From Pardosa pseudoannulata (taxonomy: Eukaryota > Arthropoda > Arachnida > Araneae > Lycosidae): 64,000 nucleotides of DNA. Below, in pieces: positions 26,013 through 38,079 of this stretch. The DNA is taken from assembly GCA_032207245.1 (NCBI GenBank), contig CM063504.1, forward strand, positions 22,837,491 through 22,901,490. The letters are read 5' to 3'. Every line of letters starts with the position of its first letter. The stretch's first letter is position 1. The notes under the pieces are model-generated. The model had not been told where the DNA came from, did no database searches, and worked only from the letters and a program-made list of their open reading frames with translations. The position numbers and the translations under genes are program-made.

Positions 26013-28128
26013 CGGCACTACATAATAAAACATTCTGGCTACGTTCCTGCAACCGAATTAAAAAATAATCAATGAGCTAGAAAAGTAACACTATACTAAT
26101 CTTTCCTTTAACCTGTTCTTAACATGAGTGTATTGAATAAGCATTTCACAACCTCATTATTTCTAAAAAAGAAATCCTTTTCCAGAACGACCTGTGCTAT
26201 AAAATTTTTACTGTTGTGTTTGTTCTCAATAAATATCAAGCAATCAATAGCTGTCGCTACATCGGCATTAAAAATATATTACTCAATCAACTTTTTTTGA
26301 GCGCTCGAATATAGTTTAATTAGAAACGAAAGGAAATTCTTTAATACCAGCACTTTGCTTTTTGCTCAATTTACAAAGCGCTAAATTGACAGAATAATAC
26401 ACACGTCGAAACGATTTCTAAAAATCACTTCACTGATTCTTGACTAGCGACAAAAGGCACAGTTTATGTTTTTCAATGTAGCTCAAGGATACAAGAGTCA
26501 GGAAAAAAAAAAATTGATTACATCTTAAGTGCTTTTATATCTCGGTAATTTACAATAGAATAGCGCAAAATATCTTTTTTGAAAAGGTCTGTACAAAAAA
26601 ATTACATTATTATTGGTTCTGTAAATTATACAGTTGCTTTTACAGTGATGGAATTATAACGTGTGGTTGAAGAGCGACTTATAAATAAACGAACGATTAA
26701 ATATTAATAATACTTTAAAAGTATTAATTTTCTAAAATTATTACAGCAACAATTTTAACACAAAACTTACCAGAAAAGTAGGACAATTTCCGTGCTCACT
26801 TATTCTATAAATAACAAAAAGTTCGAAAAATTCAACAATACAATTTAAAAGGTTGAAAAATTAATATCTTGTACATACAAATCTAAGTAAGTTTTTGAAC
26901 GTAGAAAATATTAGTTTTTGAATGAGCTAGTAGATGGCAGCACTAGTTACAATTCGAACAATTCAGTTGTTCATATATCACAAATTCTTACAATTCTTAA
27001 ATTTTTGTAGCAGCTTTTAGAAGCAAATTCTAGACTAGAAATACTAGAAATACCAAGCAACTTTATATATAAATATGCATTATAGAAAAAATTTGAAAAA
27101 TATTAATAAATAATTTTGAATATGAAAACAAAATATAAAAATATTCACCAACGTTCTAAAGACTTTCCTTTTCAAACAGTGGTTATTAAATGATTTATTA
27201 ATGGTTTTATAAATGGAATAATATTCATGCTGTTCCGCATTTATATTACATTTAAGATTTATCAATAAAAATCTTTTTGAATATAAAAAAAAGAGGGAAA
27301 TGAAAGGAAACTGAACTACAAAATTGTACATCTACGAAACAGGACTGAATAAAAATTAAATAATTCCTTAAGTAGCATCCACTTATAATACCGAAAATAA
27401 TGAAATAGAAAAAAAGTCACCGTAATTTTTATTTGTCCCAGCTAATGCACTTCCCTTAGACTTCCTGATTCCTTAATGAATTAATTATTTTTGGTCATTA
27501 ATTATCCTGATTAACTCTTTTTCCATCATTATTTTTCACTTCACCAAAAAAGCAACCGTTGGCTAACATTATAGCTTATTAATGTCATTTATGAGTGTGT
27601 GTGACCCGAGAAAAATCATGCATGAGTAATTATACACAAGATGTTTGACACTAATATAACAAGTTAATTATCGATAAAGCGTATAATTTTGGGAGATTTC
27701 ACTTCCGTATTACGCGCTAGGAGAGTGGAAAAAGACCGTCCCTCAAATTAACGTCTATTTCATAGTTGAAGTCTTAAGTCACGGCGTAGAGAAAGAGATA
27801 TTGCGCAGATGATATGCGTAGTTATTAAATAAATACTCTATTTTTACAGTTGCGTCATTTTTTCATCCTCTAATAAGCATTTTCTCTGAGACAAGAATAA
27901 TACCTATTCGCAATGTTTTGCTCCGACAAATGTAATGGGTATTGAATGATCACGCGATCCATGTTAAAAATAACACAGATTTTGGAATTTTAAAGGATGA
28001 ATAATCTCCAACATAAAATTGACAATTTAAATTTATTTACGTTTATTTTATACTTTTGTAAACTATTTTTATATTTTATATAAAAGATGAATTTTAAAAG
28101 TAAGTTAAAAAATCTATTGAAATGATTC
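26013..28128. other. AT-rich non-coding stretch
   Basis: No gene, RNA or repeat family was recognised. Confidence 0.55.
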
Positions 28129-28129
28129 G

Positions 28130-28255
28130 TTAGTTTGGAGAATACAGTCAATGCTACACGATGGCTTTTGAGACACGAACCTACTACTTAAAGCCGATTC
28201 CGGACGGCTATGAACATCAATGCCACCAAAGCGATTCAAACCCATGGACTTGCGA
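28130..28255 (-). repeat. SINE-A copy, diverged and headless
   Basis: agtttggag, gctacacgatggct, tacttaaagccgattccg and cggctatgaacatcaatgcc are recognisable. The head beyond the B box is lost. Confidence 0.7.
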
Positions 28256-28297
28256 AATTGTGTTAGTGATTACAGATTTCTTTAACTTCTGAAATAA

Positions 28298-28448
28298 AAA
28301 TATATATACATACATACATATACATACATACATATATATACATATGCATACATTTATATGCACATATATATGTATACATACATATACATACATACGTACT
28401 TATACATACATACGTACATATACATACATACGTACATATATACATATG

Positions 28449-28522
<74 letters not shown>

Positions 28523-28549
28523 CATATATATACATATTATATTTTATAT

Positions 28550-28613
<64 letters not shown>
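28298..28613. repeat. Compound (TACA)n/(CA)n/(TA)n microsatellite
   Basis: TACA- and TACG-type units come first, then a CA run, then long TA runs. All open frames here are translated simple repeat. Confidence 0.95.
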
Positions 28614-28616
<3 letters not shown>

Positions 28617-28619
28617 GCA

Positions 28620-29150
28620 TGTTAAAATTATCTACAAAGTAGTGAAAATTACTGGTCCCTTACAAAAAAGAAAAATTTCTGAAAGCTTCAAAAAATATTT
28701 TTCGTATGTTTACCTATAAATAAATTTTACATTACAGAAATAACACAAAAGTAAGTAATTTTAAGGGGCAAAACTGTTTAAACTATAGCAAAGCTAAAAT
28801 ATTTCTATAGGATCTTATTTTCAGCTGCATATGATTTAACGCTCTTCTTGAAGAACAAAAGAAAATCACTTTTAATGTTGTTCAAGATACGTTATACAAA
28901 TATTGTAACATACGTTATACAAACCCATTTTGGGGCTAAGTACGTTAGCGTGCATATAAAACACACAGAAAACTGAAAATAAATATTTTATTGCTTACTT
29001 TCGAAATTTTTAAAGAGATACAAAACCGAGAAAATTTTAAACTGCTAACTGTAGTATGCATGATTATTTTCATCCTGGTTATTTTCATGTTAACACAGCG
29101 CGGGAGAAAATAACCTGGTTCAATTAAATAATTTTAAGGCTCAAAATAAC
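28620..29150. other. AT-rich non-coding stretch
   Basis: Nothing recognised beyond a short repeated tacgttatacaaa near 28890-28925. Confidence 0.5.
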
Positions 29151-29154
29151 AGTA

Positions 29155-29376
29155 AATTTAAGTGATTAAAGTATTTTCGTAAAATACCATTTATTTTCTT
29201 AAAATGGAGGTGGAAAGAGTTGCATCCGATTACATAACACTCTCGGCAGCATACGCATTAAACAAGTATGGCGTCGTATTTAAGTCATTAACGCATTTTC
29301 GTAAAATAGAATTTATTTTCTTAAAATCGATATAGAAAGAGGTGCATCCCATTACAAAACACCCTAGCTATGCATC
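29155..29376. repeat. Direct duplication, ~122-bp period
   Basis: Unit 1 (from 29161) and unit 2 (from 29283) share a(a)gt-attaa, ttttcgtaaaata, tttattttcttaaaat, gaaagagttgcatcc/gaaagaggtgcatcc and attacaAaacac. Unit 2 is slightly shorter. Confidence 0.8.
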
Positions 29377-29595
29377 CTACAGTTAAAACCAACACGCAAA
29401 TTCATTCTTCTACTCTCATATCAAATTTATACACATCCACATGGTTGGATATTCATTTTGATAGACATTAAGCAAATTGCATTATCATTATCTACACATT
29501 AAGCTTATCCACTATGCTAACTTAGATACAAAACATCTCGATTACAGCCAAGGTCGAGTTTGGCTGTAGTATTCCAACAAAAATCAAATTGAAGA

Positions 29596-29883
29596 GTATC
29601 ATTCTGCGAAGAAAATCTCCCAACATTTGCAAGAGGATCACCTCCCATATGCTGCCTCCAATATAAAAAAACACAACGAAATCTTCTTATTACAAATATA
29701 CAGCATCCGACATTTGGTATTCAAGACTGCAACAATAATCCCGAATTATATTTGAACGAAAACAAGATTACAGAAGGAGGCGTATTCACAGAATCAAAGA
29801 AAAAACAGTATCATTCTGCGAAGAAAATCTCCCAACATTTGCAAGAGGATCACCTCCCATATGCTGCCTCCAATATAAAAAAA
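29596..29883. repeat. Direct duplication with an identical 76-bp core
   Basis: 29596-29671 and 29808-29883 are identical over 76 bp (starting gtatcattctgcgaagaaaa). Weaker similarity continues after each copy (gaaatYttattcttacaaata, agcatccgaca). The identity indicates a much more recent event than the surrounding repeats. Confidence 0.9.
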
Positions 29884-29969
29884 GTTCCTCAGCAACCGAA
29901 ATTTATTCTTACAAATAATAGGGAGCATCCGACAGGCCGCCATAATCCCTCGGCATTCAAACAAAGAGA

Positions 29970-30890
29970 ATTACGACTTAGTCATAATCTCGACGGCGGT
30001 GCCACAGTTGACGCCCCGTAATGGAGAATATCTCATTCCTTTCAATTAGGAGCTCAGGCCCCAATTCCCCCCTCACCAAAAAGGCAAACAAGTCGGAGAT
30101 CCTAATCCCTTGACCTCCCTGCTTGCATTCTAAAAAAGACACATTATTACTCTCACTCTCGACTGAGTGGGTCAGTAATGGAAATGACCCACAGAGGGTT
30201 GACTTACCTGGGGCCCCCCAAGGGGAGCTATTTCAGATAACAAAAAGGTAGGAAAGAAAGACATTTCCATCGAGTCATAAGTCAAGAAGAAAAGGGGGGA
30301 AAATGTTTATCACCGCAAAGTGAAAGCAGTAAATGCCAAGAGAATCAGGTAGGAAAGATATCAGAGTTATATTTATGAGCTTCGTTTGTCAGAGAAGGCT
30401 GGACCGAAATCTCTTTTTGTATAGATAAGAAAATGCAAATCTCAAACTAATTTTCGCGGAAGTTGTATATGTCTGGAGTCTCCACAGACAGAGTTCATAA
30501 AAGATGAACTATTAAGAGGCAGTGAGATATTTATGAATGGAAATTTTCACTTGGGAGAATACAAAATTGCAATTATAAATTGCAAATATTCAATTATTAT
30601 TATAAAAGTCATTTATTGCATATTACGCAACTTACAATTTGAATGCTGAAGTATAACTAGATCATTTCTACTTCTTATAAAACACTAATTTTTTTATTTT
30701 TTTAGAATCAAAAGAAATAAAGAAAGGAAATACAATCCCTCCGGTAACACCTTATAAAAAAGGAGTGAGGTCGCTATGGGTTCTTTAATTTCGGCTCCCT
30801 ATGATCATCTTATAACATCCTACGATCATGACAGTCTTCTAATGACCCAAAGCAATCAATAACAAGCATTAAGGACTTTGTTAAGAATGG
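29970..30890. other. Non-coding stretch, GC-richer at its left end
   Basis: About 29990-30250 is unusually GC-rich for this window (acgccccgtaatgg, ggagctcaggcccc, ctggggccccccaagggg). No splice-bounded exon or known motif is evident. Confidence 0.4.
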
Positions 30891-30895
30891 AGTTT

Positions 30896-31008
30896 CGTTT
30901 GGTTTAGAGCGCTACAGTCTACTGTTTTGCACACGAGGGCTAATGAGACCGGGACCTACTGCTTAATGCCGATTCCGAACGGCTACGAAAATCCATGCCA
31001 TAGTAGGT
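30896..31008 (-). repeat. SINE-A copy, headless
   Basis: tttggtttagagcgctacag through gaaaatccatgcca is clear, and the match stops before the B box. A small local repeat follows (taggttttatagagtttttt / taggtagtttcatagagttt, 31001-31061). Confidence 0.85.
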
Positions 31009-31739
31009 TTTATAGAGTTTTTTTAAACATTGTCATAGGTAGTTTCATAGAGTTTTTTTTAGAATGACTTTGAAAAAGCGCTGAAACTTGTTTCATTGGG
31101 ACCCAGTAGCAACATGTTTACAATCTTGATAGTCACTGGTATATCAAATATTAGTTGCACGTTATACACGAGATATAATTATTATCCCCTTTCTTTTGTA
31201 GGAACTACGGTGCACGTTATACAAATAGTGTTCTTGAAGGTAATAGATTGATGAATGATTATCTGAAACTACTTGTATTACTTAATTCGGAGCCTCATAT
31301 GAATCTCATGTGAGCGAGAGAGTGAACCTAAGAAATTACCATAGAGTTTATAAAGTTGAAATTTTACCTTGATGTATTGTCGTTAGTTTTAATATCCCAG
31401 CCTGCCAATTCGATTTATTAGAAATGAAAACTTTGCATGTCCCTTTGAAAGCCTCTTGAATGTTACTCTTGTATGTCTTGTAAGTGCACTTATACACGAG
31501 ATGCTATTTTTCACTTTTTTTTTCCATGTAAGAAACATGATGCATTTCAGGGCTGTGTTGCGCCCTGACGTAGAAAGACGGCTCTATCTGGTGAAAATGT
31601 AAGGAAGAAACATGAGTAGCAAAATACCAAATAGTTCAAAGGCGGCATTTCGAAGGATTGTATAATACACAGAGAAAACCTACCACTCTGTCCTAGGAGC
31701 ACCCCATATACACATGGTTCTTATATACCAGTAAATGAT

Positions 31740-32044
31740 TGGTTGGTGTCGTGTCCATTTAGCTGTCACATGATTTTTCATAGAAAGATGGTTGCCTTTG
31801 TCTCGAGAAGTCCGACTTTTAAGAGTGGGATATCATAATTCAGAAGCAATGATCAAGCACAAGTCTCCCAGGCTTGACCTGCCTCGTCCAGAAGTATAAT
31901 TTGGGAACTAGGAAAACATTGTGACCACAAACTTATTTTACGTGCCCCAGCTGCCTTAATGAACACGGCGGGATAGAGCCTTAATCCAGCTACCCTCCCG
32001 TTACGCGATCGCTGCCTTGGTTGACTGAGCTACCGCCTCTCACA
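31740..32044 (-). repeat. SINE-B copy (second tRNA-derived family)
   Basis: On the minus strand the head begins at about 32044 with gcggtagctcagtcaacc, an A-box-like start. It continues gatcgcgtaacgggagg and a degenerate B-box-like region. The body carries gtccaaattatacttctgg-type sequence and ends near the ggttggtgtcgtgtccattt block at 31740. The same ordered blocks recur at 37840-38068 and 48977-49099. Confidence 0.65.
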
Positions 32045-32055
32045 CAAATAAATAC

Positions 32056-32057
<2 letters not shown>

Positions 32058-32136
<79 letters not shown>
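32058..32136. repeat. (TA)n microsatellite
   Basis: An uninterrupted TA run of about 78 bp, 14 bp from the head of the SINE-B copy. Confidence 0.95.
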
Positions 32137-32139
<3 letters not shown>

Positions 32140-32140
<1 letters not shown>

Positions 32141-33860
32141 GTGCACACACTCACGTGTAATCGGGCCGCTTTCCGGAACATCCGGCTCCATCATCACGGT
32201 TCTAAAAGAGCTCCTAATCTAAATGAAGTGAATCAGAAAAAGAAGGAAAGAAACCCACCCTACACAATAAGAGAGCTGACACGAGGATCCCAAATAAATC
32301 ATCGCGGTTTTCCAAGAGAAAGCCGGGGAACCCCCTCTCCACAAAGAGCCCGCCCGTGACCCCAGGATCCGAAGCTCCTTTGCTCAATACTAACCCTGCT
32401 GTCAACCCGAGCCCGAGTCATTTTTTAAACACCGCTCCGGAATGATTCGCCCGCGAGTGGTCAGGTCATTTTAGATAGCGCCAAGATTTCCCCGAGATAC
32501 TGCCAAATGAAGCGAGCCGTTTTTCCAGGAAAAGGGAAGATCTGTCAAGCACGATATATGAGAGGGAGGCATTTTTTTATTTTTTATTTTTTAAACCGAG
32601 TGTTTGTAAACAACGAAGGGAAATCCTATGGGAGCAGTATGACATTCTTACAATGATTTATTATTATTATTATTATTATTATATTTCACACTTATAAATA
32701 ATAACTTTCCTTTTATAAGAGTTCACGGCAAGAGGTGAACCCGAGAAATTCCGCGTCATAAGTGAGAAATGTAGCGAATACAAATGGGATCTTATTTATT
32801 TATTTATTTTTAAGAACACCGTGTTTATTATTTTTCTTTTAGATCGACGTCAAACGCCCGATGAATAACGAGAAGAAAATACCCGTAAACAAGAAATAAA
32901 AATCGAGAGTGTATTCTCCCAGACTTATCCCACATGTCACTTATTAACTTGAAAGTTTTGACAGTGATTATTCAACGATACACTTTGAAATCTTGCCGAA
33001 ATGTATTACAACCTGGGCGACGTATCATTAGACGACATTTTGACATTCGTTTAAAGATATTTTTATAAATATGTTTTTGTTTATTATGATTTATTCTTTC
33101 TCTGCTTTATATACATCTGTAATTAATAAGTATAACTGTAGACATTCTTAACCTTAATAATAAATTGGTAAAAAAGCTAATTAATTTATTCTGCTGAGTT
33201 TCGTTTCCTGTAGCGTAATTCAGGGCTTAAAATCTTTCATTGCCATTCTTAACCCGTGACATTTCTTTTATATTTAGTTTATAAATAAACCTAATTCATG
33301 ATCTACGTCATTTGATTTATACAGGAAGTTAACCAAAGGCCAAACAAAGTTAAACAAAGGCTCTGTAATAATTTCTCTCTCCCAATCAAAAATGCAAAAC
33401 ATTCGCATTATTAAACTCTTGCTTGATTCAAACTAGAGTTAACATTCGTAACTAGATTTGTTTTCTTTAAGGAGTGTTAAAATTTGTTTTTTTACCCTGC
33501 TGCAAACGGAGAAATGCAAGGACTACGTAATTGAAAGAAACTTAGTGAACGAAAACAAAGCCTCCAATGTCACTGTCCCCAAGACAAAGGTAACGTTTAC
33601 CCTCTTTTCCACTTTAAAACTTAATAATGAATCTTTCAACCAGTAAATCTAATTTTAAATCTTTACTTAAACTCGGAGAAGGGAATCGTTCAACATGTTT
33701 CCTGGTTTTTTATGTTTTTATTTCAAATAAAACAGTCCGATGTCTTTCCTTATTTTAATATTGTACACAAGCAAATTAACAATAAGTTATAATTATAAAA
33801 AAGTATTTTTTAAGCTTTTATTTAACAAGGAAAACCACAATAAACGCACTAAAAAGTGAA
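32140..33860. other. Non-coding stretch
   Basis: About 32150-32550 is relatively GC-rich without an exon that I can support. A (TTA)n tract lies at about 32657-32684. A short open piece ending in a donor-like aaag|gtaacg at about 33587 lacks a good acceptor. Confidence 0.45.
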
Positions 33861-33863
33861 AAT

Positions 33864-34138
33864 GTGTTTGAATTTTTAGTTATGCAAACTGCAAACAGAT
33901 GGCGATACTAGTTTGAAATCTGCATTTGGAATTCCAAGTACGCTGAATAGTTTTTTGCGTTTTACTACGGATTTTTTTCCTCCAATCTAATTTTTTATAA
34001 TTGAATATTGTTCTGTCAATAACCGGAATTGAAGCTATGTGCAAAAGTTCATATCTCTAGCTAATCAAAAAGGTAGTTAAAAATTGATATCAAAATATCA
34101 ACTGACACATAAGTGAAGTTAAATAGAAGCGATTAATT
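33864..34138 (+). repeat. Family C repeat, copy 1
   Basis: Blocks in order: ttagttatgcaaa, cagatggcgatactagttt, tccaatctaattttt, ttgaatattgt, accggaattgaagctatgtg, aaggtagttaaaaattgat, tcaactgacacataagtgaa and agcgattaa. The same blocks in the same order occur at 43657-43927 (+) and 41674-41944 (-). No coding content is seen. It could be a LINE 3' end or a SINE. Confidence 0.75.
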
Positions 34139-34822
34139 ATACATACAATCATTTATGACTTCTGCCACATGACAGTTAATTCGAGTTATGTCAGGTCGGA
34201 TTCTTGCAATCGTACATCATATGAGCTACGTTACAACTGGCGCTTATTGACTCTCAGAGCTATATCCACCAGGTGGTAACACGCTGCGAACAAAGAGGAT
34301 CAACCATTTGGAAATATAATAATATTTTGACTCAAATTCCGAAAGTCAAGACTAATTATGAATAGAAAGCCCAATTAATCTCCAGGAAAAGTGAAAACAA
34401 AGCATGGAATAATAATGAAAATAAATCTTCCTGTTTGCAGACTGCAGACAATTGCTATAGCTGGCTTGAGTATCAATTTTTTCATTCCTACATTGTAAAA
34501 GTCTGATACTGAACACCATCTCATTTTATTTCCACAGAAAAATCCCATTATATCAATTTAGAATGGATTAATTTCGTTTATCATCATTTTACAGGTGGTC
34601 GCATATATATATTTCCAAGACGACGTACATTTTCTCAAGATTCTTTTGTTCGACGACGAGTATCGATCGAATCCTATATTTTGCTAAAACAAAAATGGGG
34701 GGAAAAAAGTAAAATCCGGGTTCATTTTTGGCAGGAGGGGGAAAACTAATATCGGTGTGGTGTCTGTTTCTAAATTAGAAAACAAAGGAGAGTGTGAGTG
34801 AAAGAAATGGGAAGTCACCTAC

Positions 34823-34945
34823 CATTGCGAGGAAATAGAACTTCTCGAATTCCTCTTCCTGCTGCTTGACGGCTCCCAGGGAATCGGCGATGGCCTGGTG
34901 TTTCTCCAGGGACTCGTTGCCTTTCCTGCAGAGCCACGATAGAAC
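34823..34945 (-). CDS. Internal exon of a spectrin-repeat-like protein
   Basis: On the minus strand a pyrimidine-rich acceptor (cttctcttctcctcgcag|gttcta) and a donor (gcaatg|gtaggt) bound exactly 123 bases, 41 codons in phase 0 at both ends. The peptide begins VLSWLCRKGNESLEKHQAIA and ends in EEEFEKFYFLAM. A Trp, regularly spaced Leu/Phe, and long charged helical runs are typical of a spectrin repeat, as found in cytoskeletal cross-linkers and in Trio/Dbl-type RhoGEFs. The exon is GC-rich, with Leu CTG, Lys AAG and Ala GCC codons, unlike the AT-rich surroundings, which argues for selection. I cannot name the gene. No other certain exon of it is seen, so its introns probably fill much of the window. 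Confidence 0.7.
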
Positions 34946-35118
34946 CTGCGAGGAGAAGAGAAGTGGTTTAGAAGACAAAACAGGAACAGAAAAACTAGAG
35001 ACACTGACAAAGGAGATGCAAAAAAAAAAATAGATTAATCAAAATGTAATGTCAACAAATCCAATCAATTGTTCGAATACATATACAATAAAAAAGCATC
35101 TATAACGATACTGTAGTG

Positions 35119-35305
35119 CAGAGGAGTCAAATGGCGACCCAAGAACCGCATGTGGCCCATTTAGTAATGCAATCCTTCCACAGTGTTTTTGTTTTGTAAT
35201 TCGATAAACTTAGTAATAATAAACCCAAAAATTTACGAATTCGGACTTTTGCCTTATTTCCAATGCACTATCTGGCCTTTGACGTAAAATGAGTTAAACG
35301 TAATG
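35119..35305. mobile_element. Possible small hAT-like MITE
   Basis: The left end (cagaggagtcaaatggcgac, then gcatgtggccca) resembles the widespread hAT ends of the caggggtgtcaaact type. The right end (ctggcctttgacgtaaaatg, gagttaaacg) pairs only loosely. No convincing 8-bp duplication was found. Confidence 0.3.
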
Positions 35306-35472
35306 TAAGTGTCACTTTATTTAAAGTGACAACTTTGCTGCAGAGGTACGGACACGGACATACATTGTTATACATCCATTAACGTTATGGACAGTTTGAT
35401 CATTTGCCTATACATGCTTATGTATGCAATATACTTTTATAATATTCTGGGTTGTATTTAGAGATCAAAGGT

Positions 35473-35757
35473 CCAGTTCAAATCAAAAATGCATCTCTTT
35501 TATCTCACCTTCCGTCCATACACTTGCAGAGAAAAGCAAGTTTCAGCTTTGGTTTGGTTTGGTTTAGTAGTTCGAATCCCACTGAGGCACGGATACTTGT
35601 AGCCATTCGGAATTGGCTTTAGGTAGTAGGTCCCGGTCTCATTAGCCCTCGTGTTGCAAAATTTGACCGTAGCTCTCCAAACCAAACCCGAAACTTGCTT
35701 TTCTCTTCAAGGACGGAAGGTGAGATGCGAGAGAAAAGAGTTTGAATTAAATCGGGC
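35473..35757. repeat. Long inverted repeat enclosing a SINE-A fragment
   Basis: The left arm, about 35473-35560, reads catctc..tcaccttccgtcc, gagaaaagcaagtttc, then ggtttggtttgg. The right arm, about 35683-35757, is its reverse complement (ccaaaccaaacc, gaaacttgcttttctctt, ggacggaaggtgagatgc). The SINE fragment at 35562-35690 fills the loop. Such a structure would fold into a hairpin with arms of about 80 bp. Confidence 0.8.
35562..35690 (+). repeat. SINE-A fragment, plus strand
   Basis: It starts at the B box (gttcgaatcccactgaggca) and runs to ctccaaaccaaaccc. The tRNA-like head is replaced by a ggtttggtttggttt stretch that is an inverted copy of the tail. Confidence 0.85.
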
Positions 35758-35865
35758 CCCTAATCTAACATTCTAAAAATAATTTAAAATTTAAATATTT
35801 ATAGCTCAGCTACAAACCTCTTGGTGATTTTTCCTTAGGAAAATAACGAATTCTGCTGGATCATA

Positions 35866-35932
35866 TAAAATATCGTTATAGTCATGTTTATCGTTATAGG
35901 CAGTTTATCGTTATATGCAGGTTTCATTGTAC
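35866..35932 (-). mobile_element. Possible pogo/Tigger-like terminal repeat
   Basis: Three tatcgttata units (tatcgttatagtca, tatcgttataggca, tatcgttatatgcagg) are followed by tttcattgtact. Read on the minus strand this resembles pogo-type ends (agtacaatgaaacctgcata...). The opposite end was not found. Confidence 0.3.
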
Positions 35933-35934
35933 TA

Positions 35935-37838
35935 GGTTTTGTCCCTTTGCTCACCATTAACTATTTGGAAAAATTCGCTGTCAGATGAAAATTTCCATCT
36001 AACGACTTAAGATGAAAATCTTAGCTTTTAGCGTCAGATCTTGAAGATGAAGTGGGTTAGCAACATTCTTTGAAGGCAGAATTAATTTTGAACTTGAGTA
36101 ACATATAACACAAGTACACCAACATCGGAAAATAGCGAGAAGAGAAATTATATGCTGTAAAGATATGTCCAGTCATTGGCGACATAATTTTACCATGAAG
36201 ACATAGTTTTAATCCCAGTATTGTTATCGATTATCAAGTAGGGATAAGTAGGAAATATATCTCAATTCTATTGATAATTGTTTTCAATGTACAGTAGAAG
36301 TATTTTGGATTGAAAATATTTCATGAAAAATATAATTGTAATCTATATCTTTCAGCTGTTATGCTTCTGATTACCATAATTTTAGAACATATCAAAGACA
36401 GATTAAAAAAAAAACTCCATCAATCATGTTTAAGCGTTCAAAATGGTGAGATAGCTGGAAGCTTAGTAAATAGAAAGCACCATGCTTATTATAGAAAATA
36501 AGACAGTAAGTTAGTAACTAGAAAAACACCTTGCTTATTAATTATATATATACTTTTTTCTTACGCATTAAAAATATTATCTAACGTCAATTATTGACTT
36601 CATAAAAAAGAGCTCCAACACCTTTCAGAGATCTCAGAAACAGATAACGTAGACATTCAATTTTATTTAAAATATCTTTCAACAGAAGAGGAAAAAACTT
36701 ATCACTGTTTGGGTTAATGAGAGGGCAGCGGTCTTTTTAGAAGGCTATTTTTTCGGTAAACAGACCTGGCTTTTGTTCCAACAAATTACCTATCCCTCCC
36801 TCCAACCACCAAAAGAGGCAGAGAAAGAAGCGGCTCGTTCAGATTTAACAACTATTATCTTTCTGTCAGCCGGGAAGGTAAAAATACACACATATTCGAT
36901 GCAAAAAGGGAAAAAAATGGCGAAGAATTTAATCGCACCCATTATGCCAAGTTTTTCTAAAAACAGAAGCCGATTTTCACCCATTGTATTAGAATCAATC
37001 TATCATAACGCCCAATTTGGTGATCGCAGTTCAACGCTCCTGATCTATGGAGCTCTTGCAAAAGACGATGACGATGATATCTGTTGCATATGCGTGATTG
37101 GAGAGAACCGTCGATACATGATGAATAATTACTTTAATTACTGTTCGAGAGGAGGCCCGAAATCCAATAGCCTCCAGGCCGTCTGATGCGCACAAAAAGG
37201 ACTTTGTTCTGAGATGACGGACCCCTTTGATGGTCCAACACGCCGACCTTGTAACTCGAACTCTGAGGTTCATCCGAAAGTAAGTGAAACAGAAAAGTCC
37301 AGAAACGCGACGAACAAAAGGTGGAAACTCAATCTTCAGATATGGGTCGAGTTTTTTTTTTGTCCGGTTTAGTTTTGTTATTATTATTGTTTTCTCTCTC
37401 CTGTCATAGAGGGTTGATACAAAACTCGAGTTGCACCTCTTGCACTCTACTTCTATTCAAAGACATGATTATTGCCGGGAAGTGAAAAGAATTATTTAAC
37501 AGTAAATTTAAATCAGAACAGATAAAAAGCATGTATGAAAATTTTTTTCGGGAGGGTAAAATTTATATTTACATATTTATTTTTATTATATAATAGAAAA
37601 CCCGTTAATATAAATAACTGCGAAATAAATTTTGTATTTGTCAATCATAAAGGATGTTGCACTTTTCTTATACGTGTGTGTAAACAGAATGTTGTTATTA
37701 CTCATCCTCCTTGTGTAGGAAAGCCTTATATACATCAGGTTCAACAGAACCCAGCGCAATATGCGACTTTTCCATAGCTAAGGGTAAAATACAGCTTCAC
37801 TTTGAGCGAGGTAGCACACGGGCTGAAAACTTAATAAA
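35935..37838. other. Non-coding stretch
   Basis: About 36770-37330 is less AT-rich and has an open frame of 137 codons, but its start is not an ATG. It has no splice context and no recognisable family. I do not call it a gene. Confidence 0.45.
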
Positions 37839-37839
37839 C

Positions 37840-38068
37840 CACAAGAGAGGTCCTCGCAGTTTTGAAGCAGGCACCAAGCAGAAGACCTCAAGGCTTAGCC
37901 TGCCACCTCCAGAGGTATTGTTTGGGAACTTGGAGGACAAAAACCTTTTTTAAAAGTCTCAGCGCCCTCAAATTAGCATTGTAGATCTTTGGTCGACTTG
38001 ATCATCAATCCCGCTACCAGCCGGTTACGAGATCTCTGTTTTTGCCGACTGAATTACTGCGGCTCGTG
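37840..38068 (-). repeat. SINE-B copy
   Basis: It shares with 31740-32044 the blocks aagcagaagacctcaaggct, gcctgccacctccagaggta, ttgtttgggaacttgg, aatcccgctaccagccggtt and acgagatctctg, ending near ctgcggctcg. The head lies at the right. Confidence 0.65.
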
Positions 38069-38079
38069 TAAACAGAATA

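Noticed and set aside
33513..33587. Possible exon with donor-like aaag|gtaacg
   Set aside because: There is no good acceptor with a pyrimidine tract, and the peptide matches nothing I know.
36773..37186. 137-codon plus-strand frame
   Set aside because: It begins at a non-ATG codon, lacks splice sites and has no family features.
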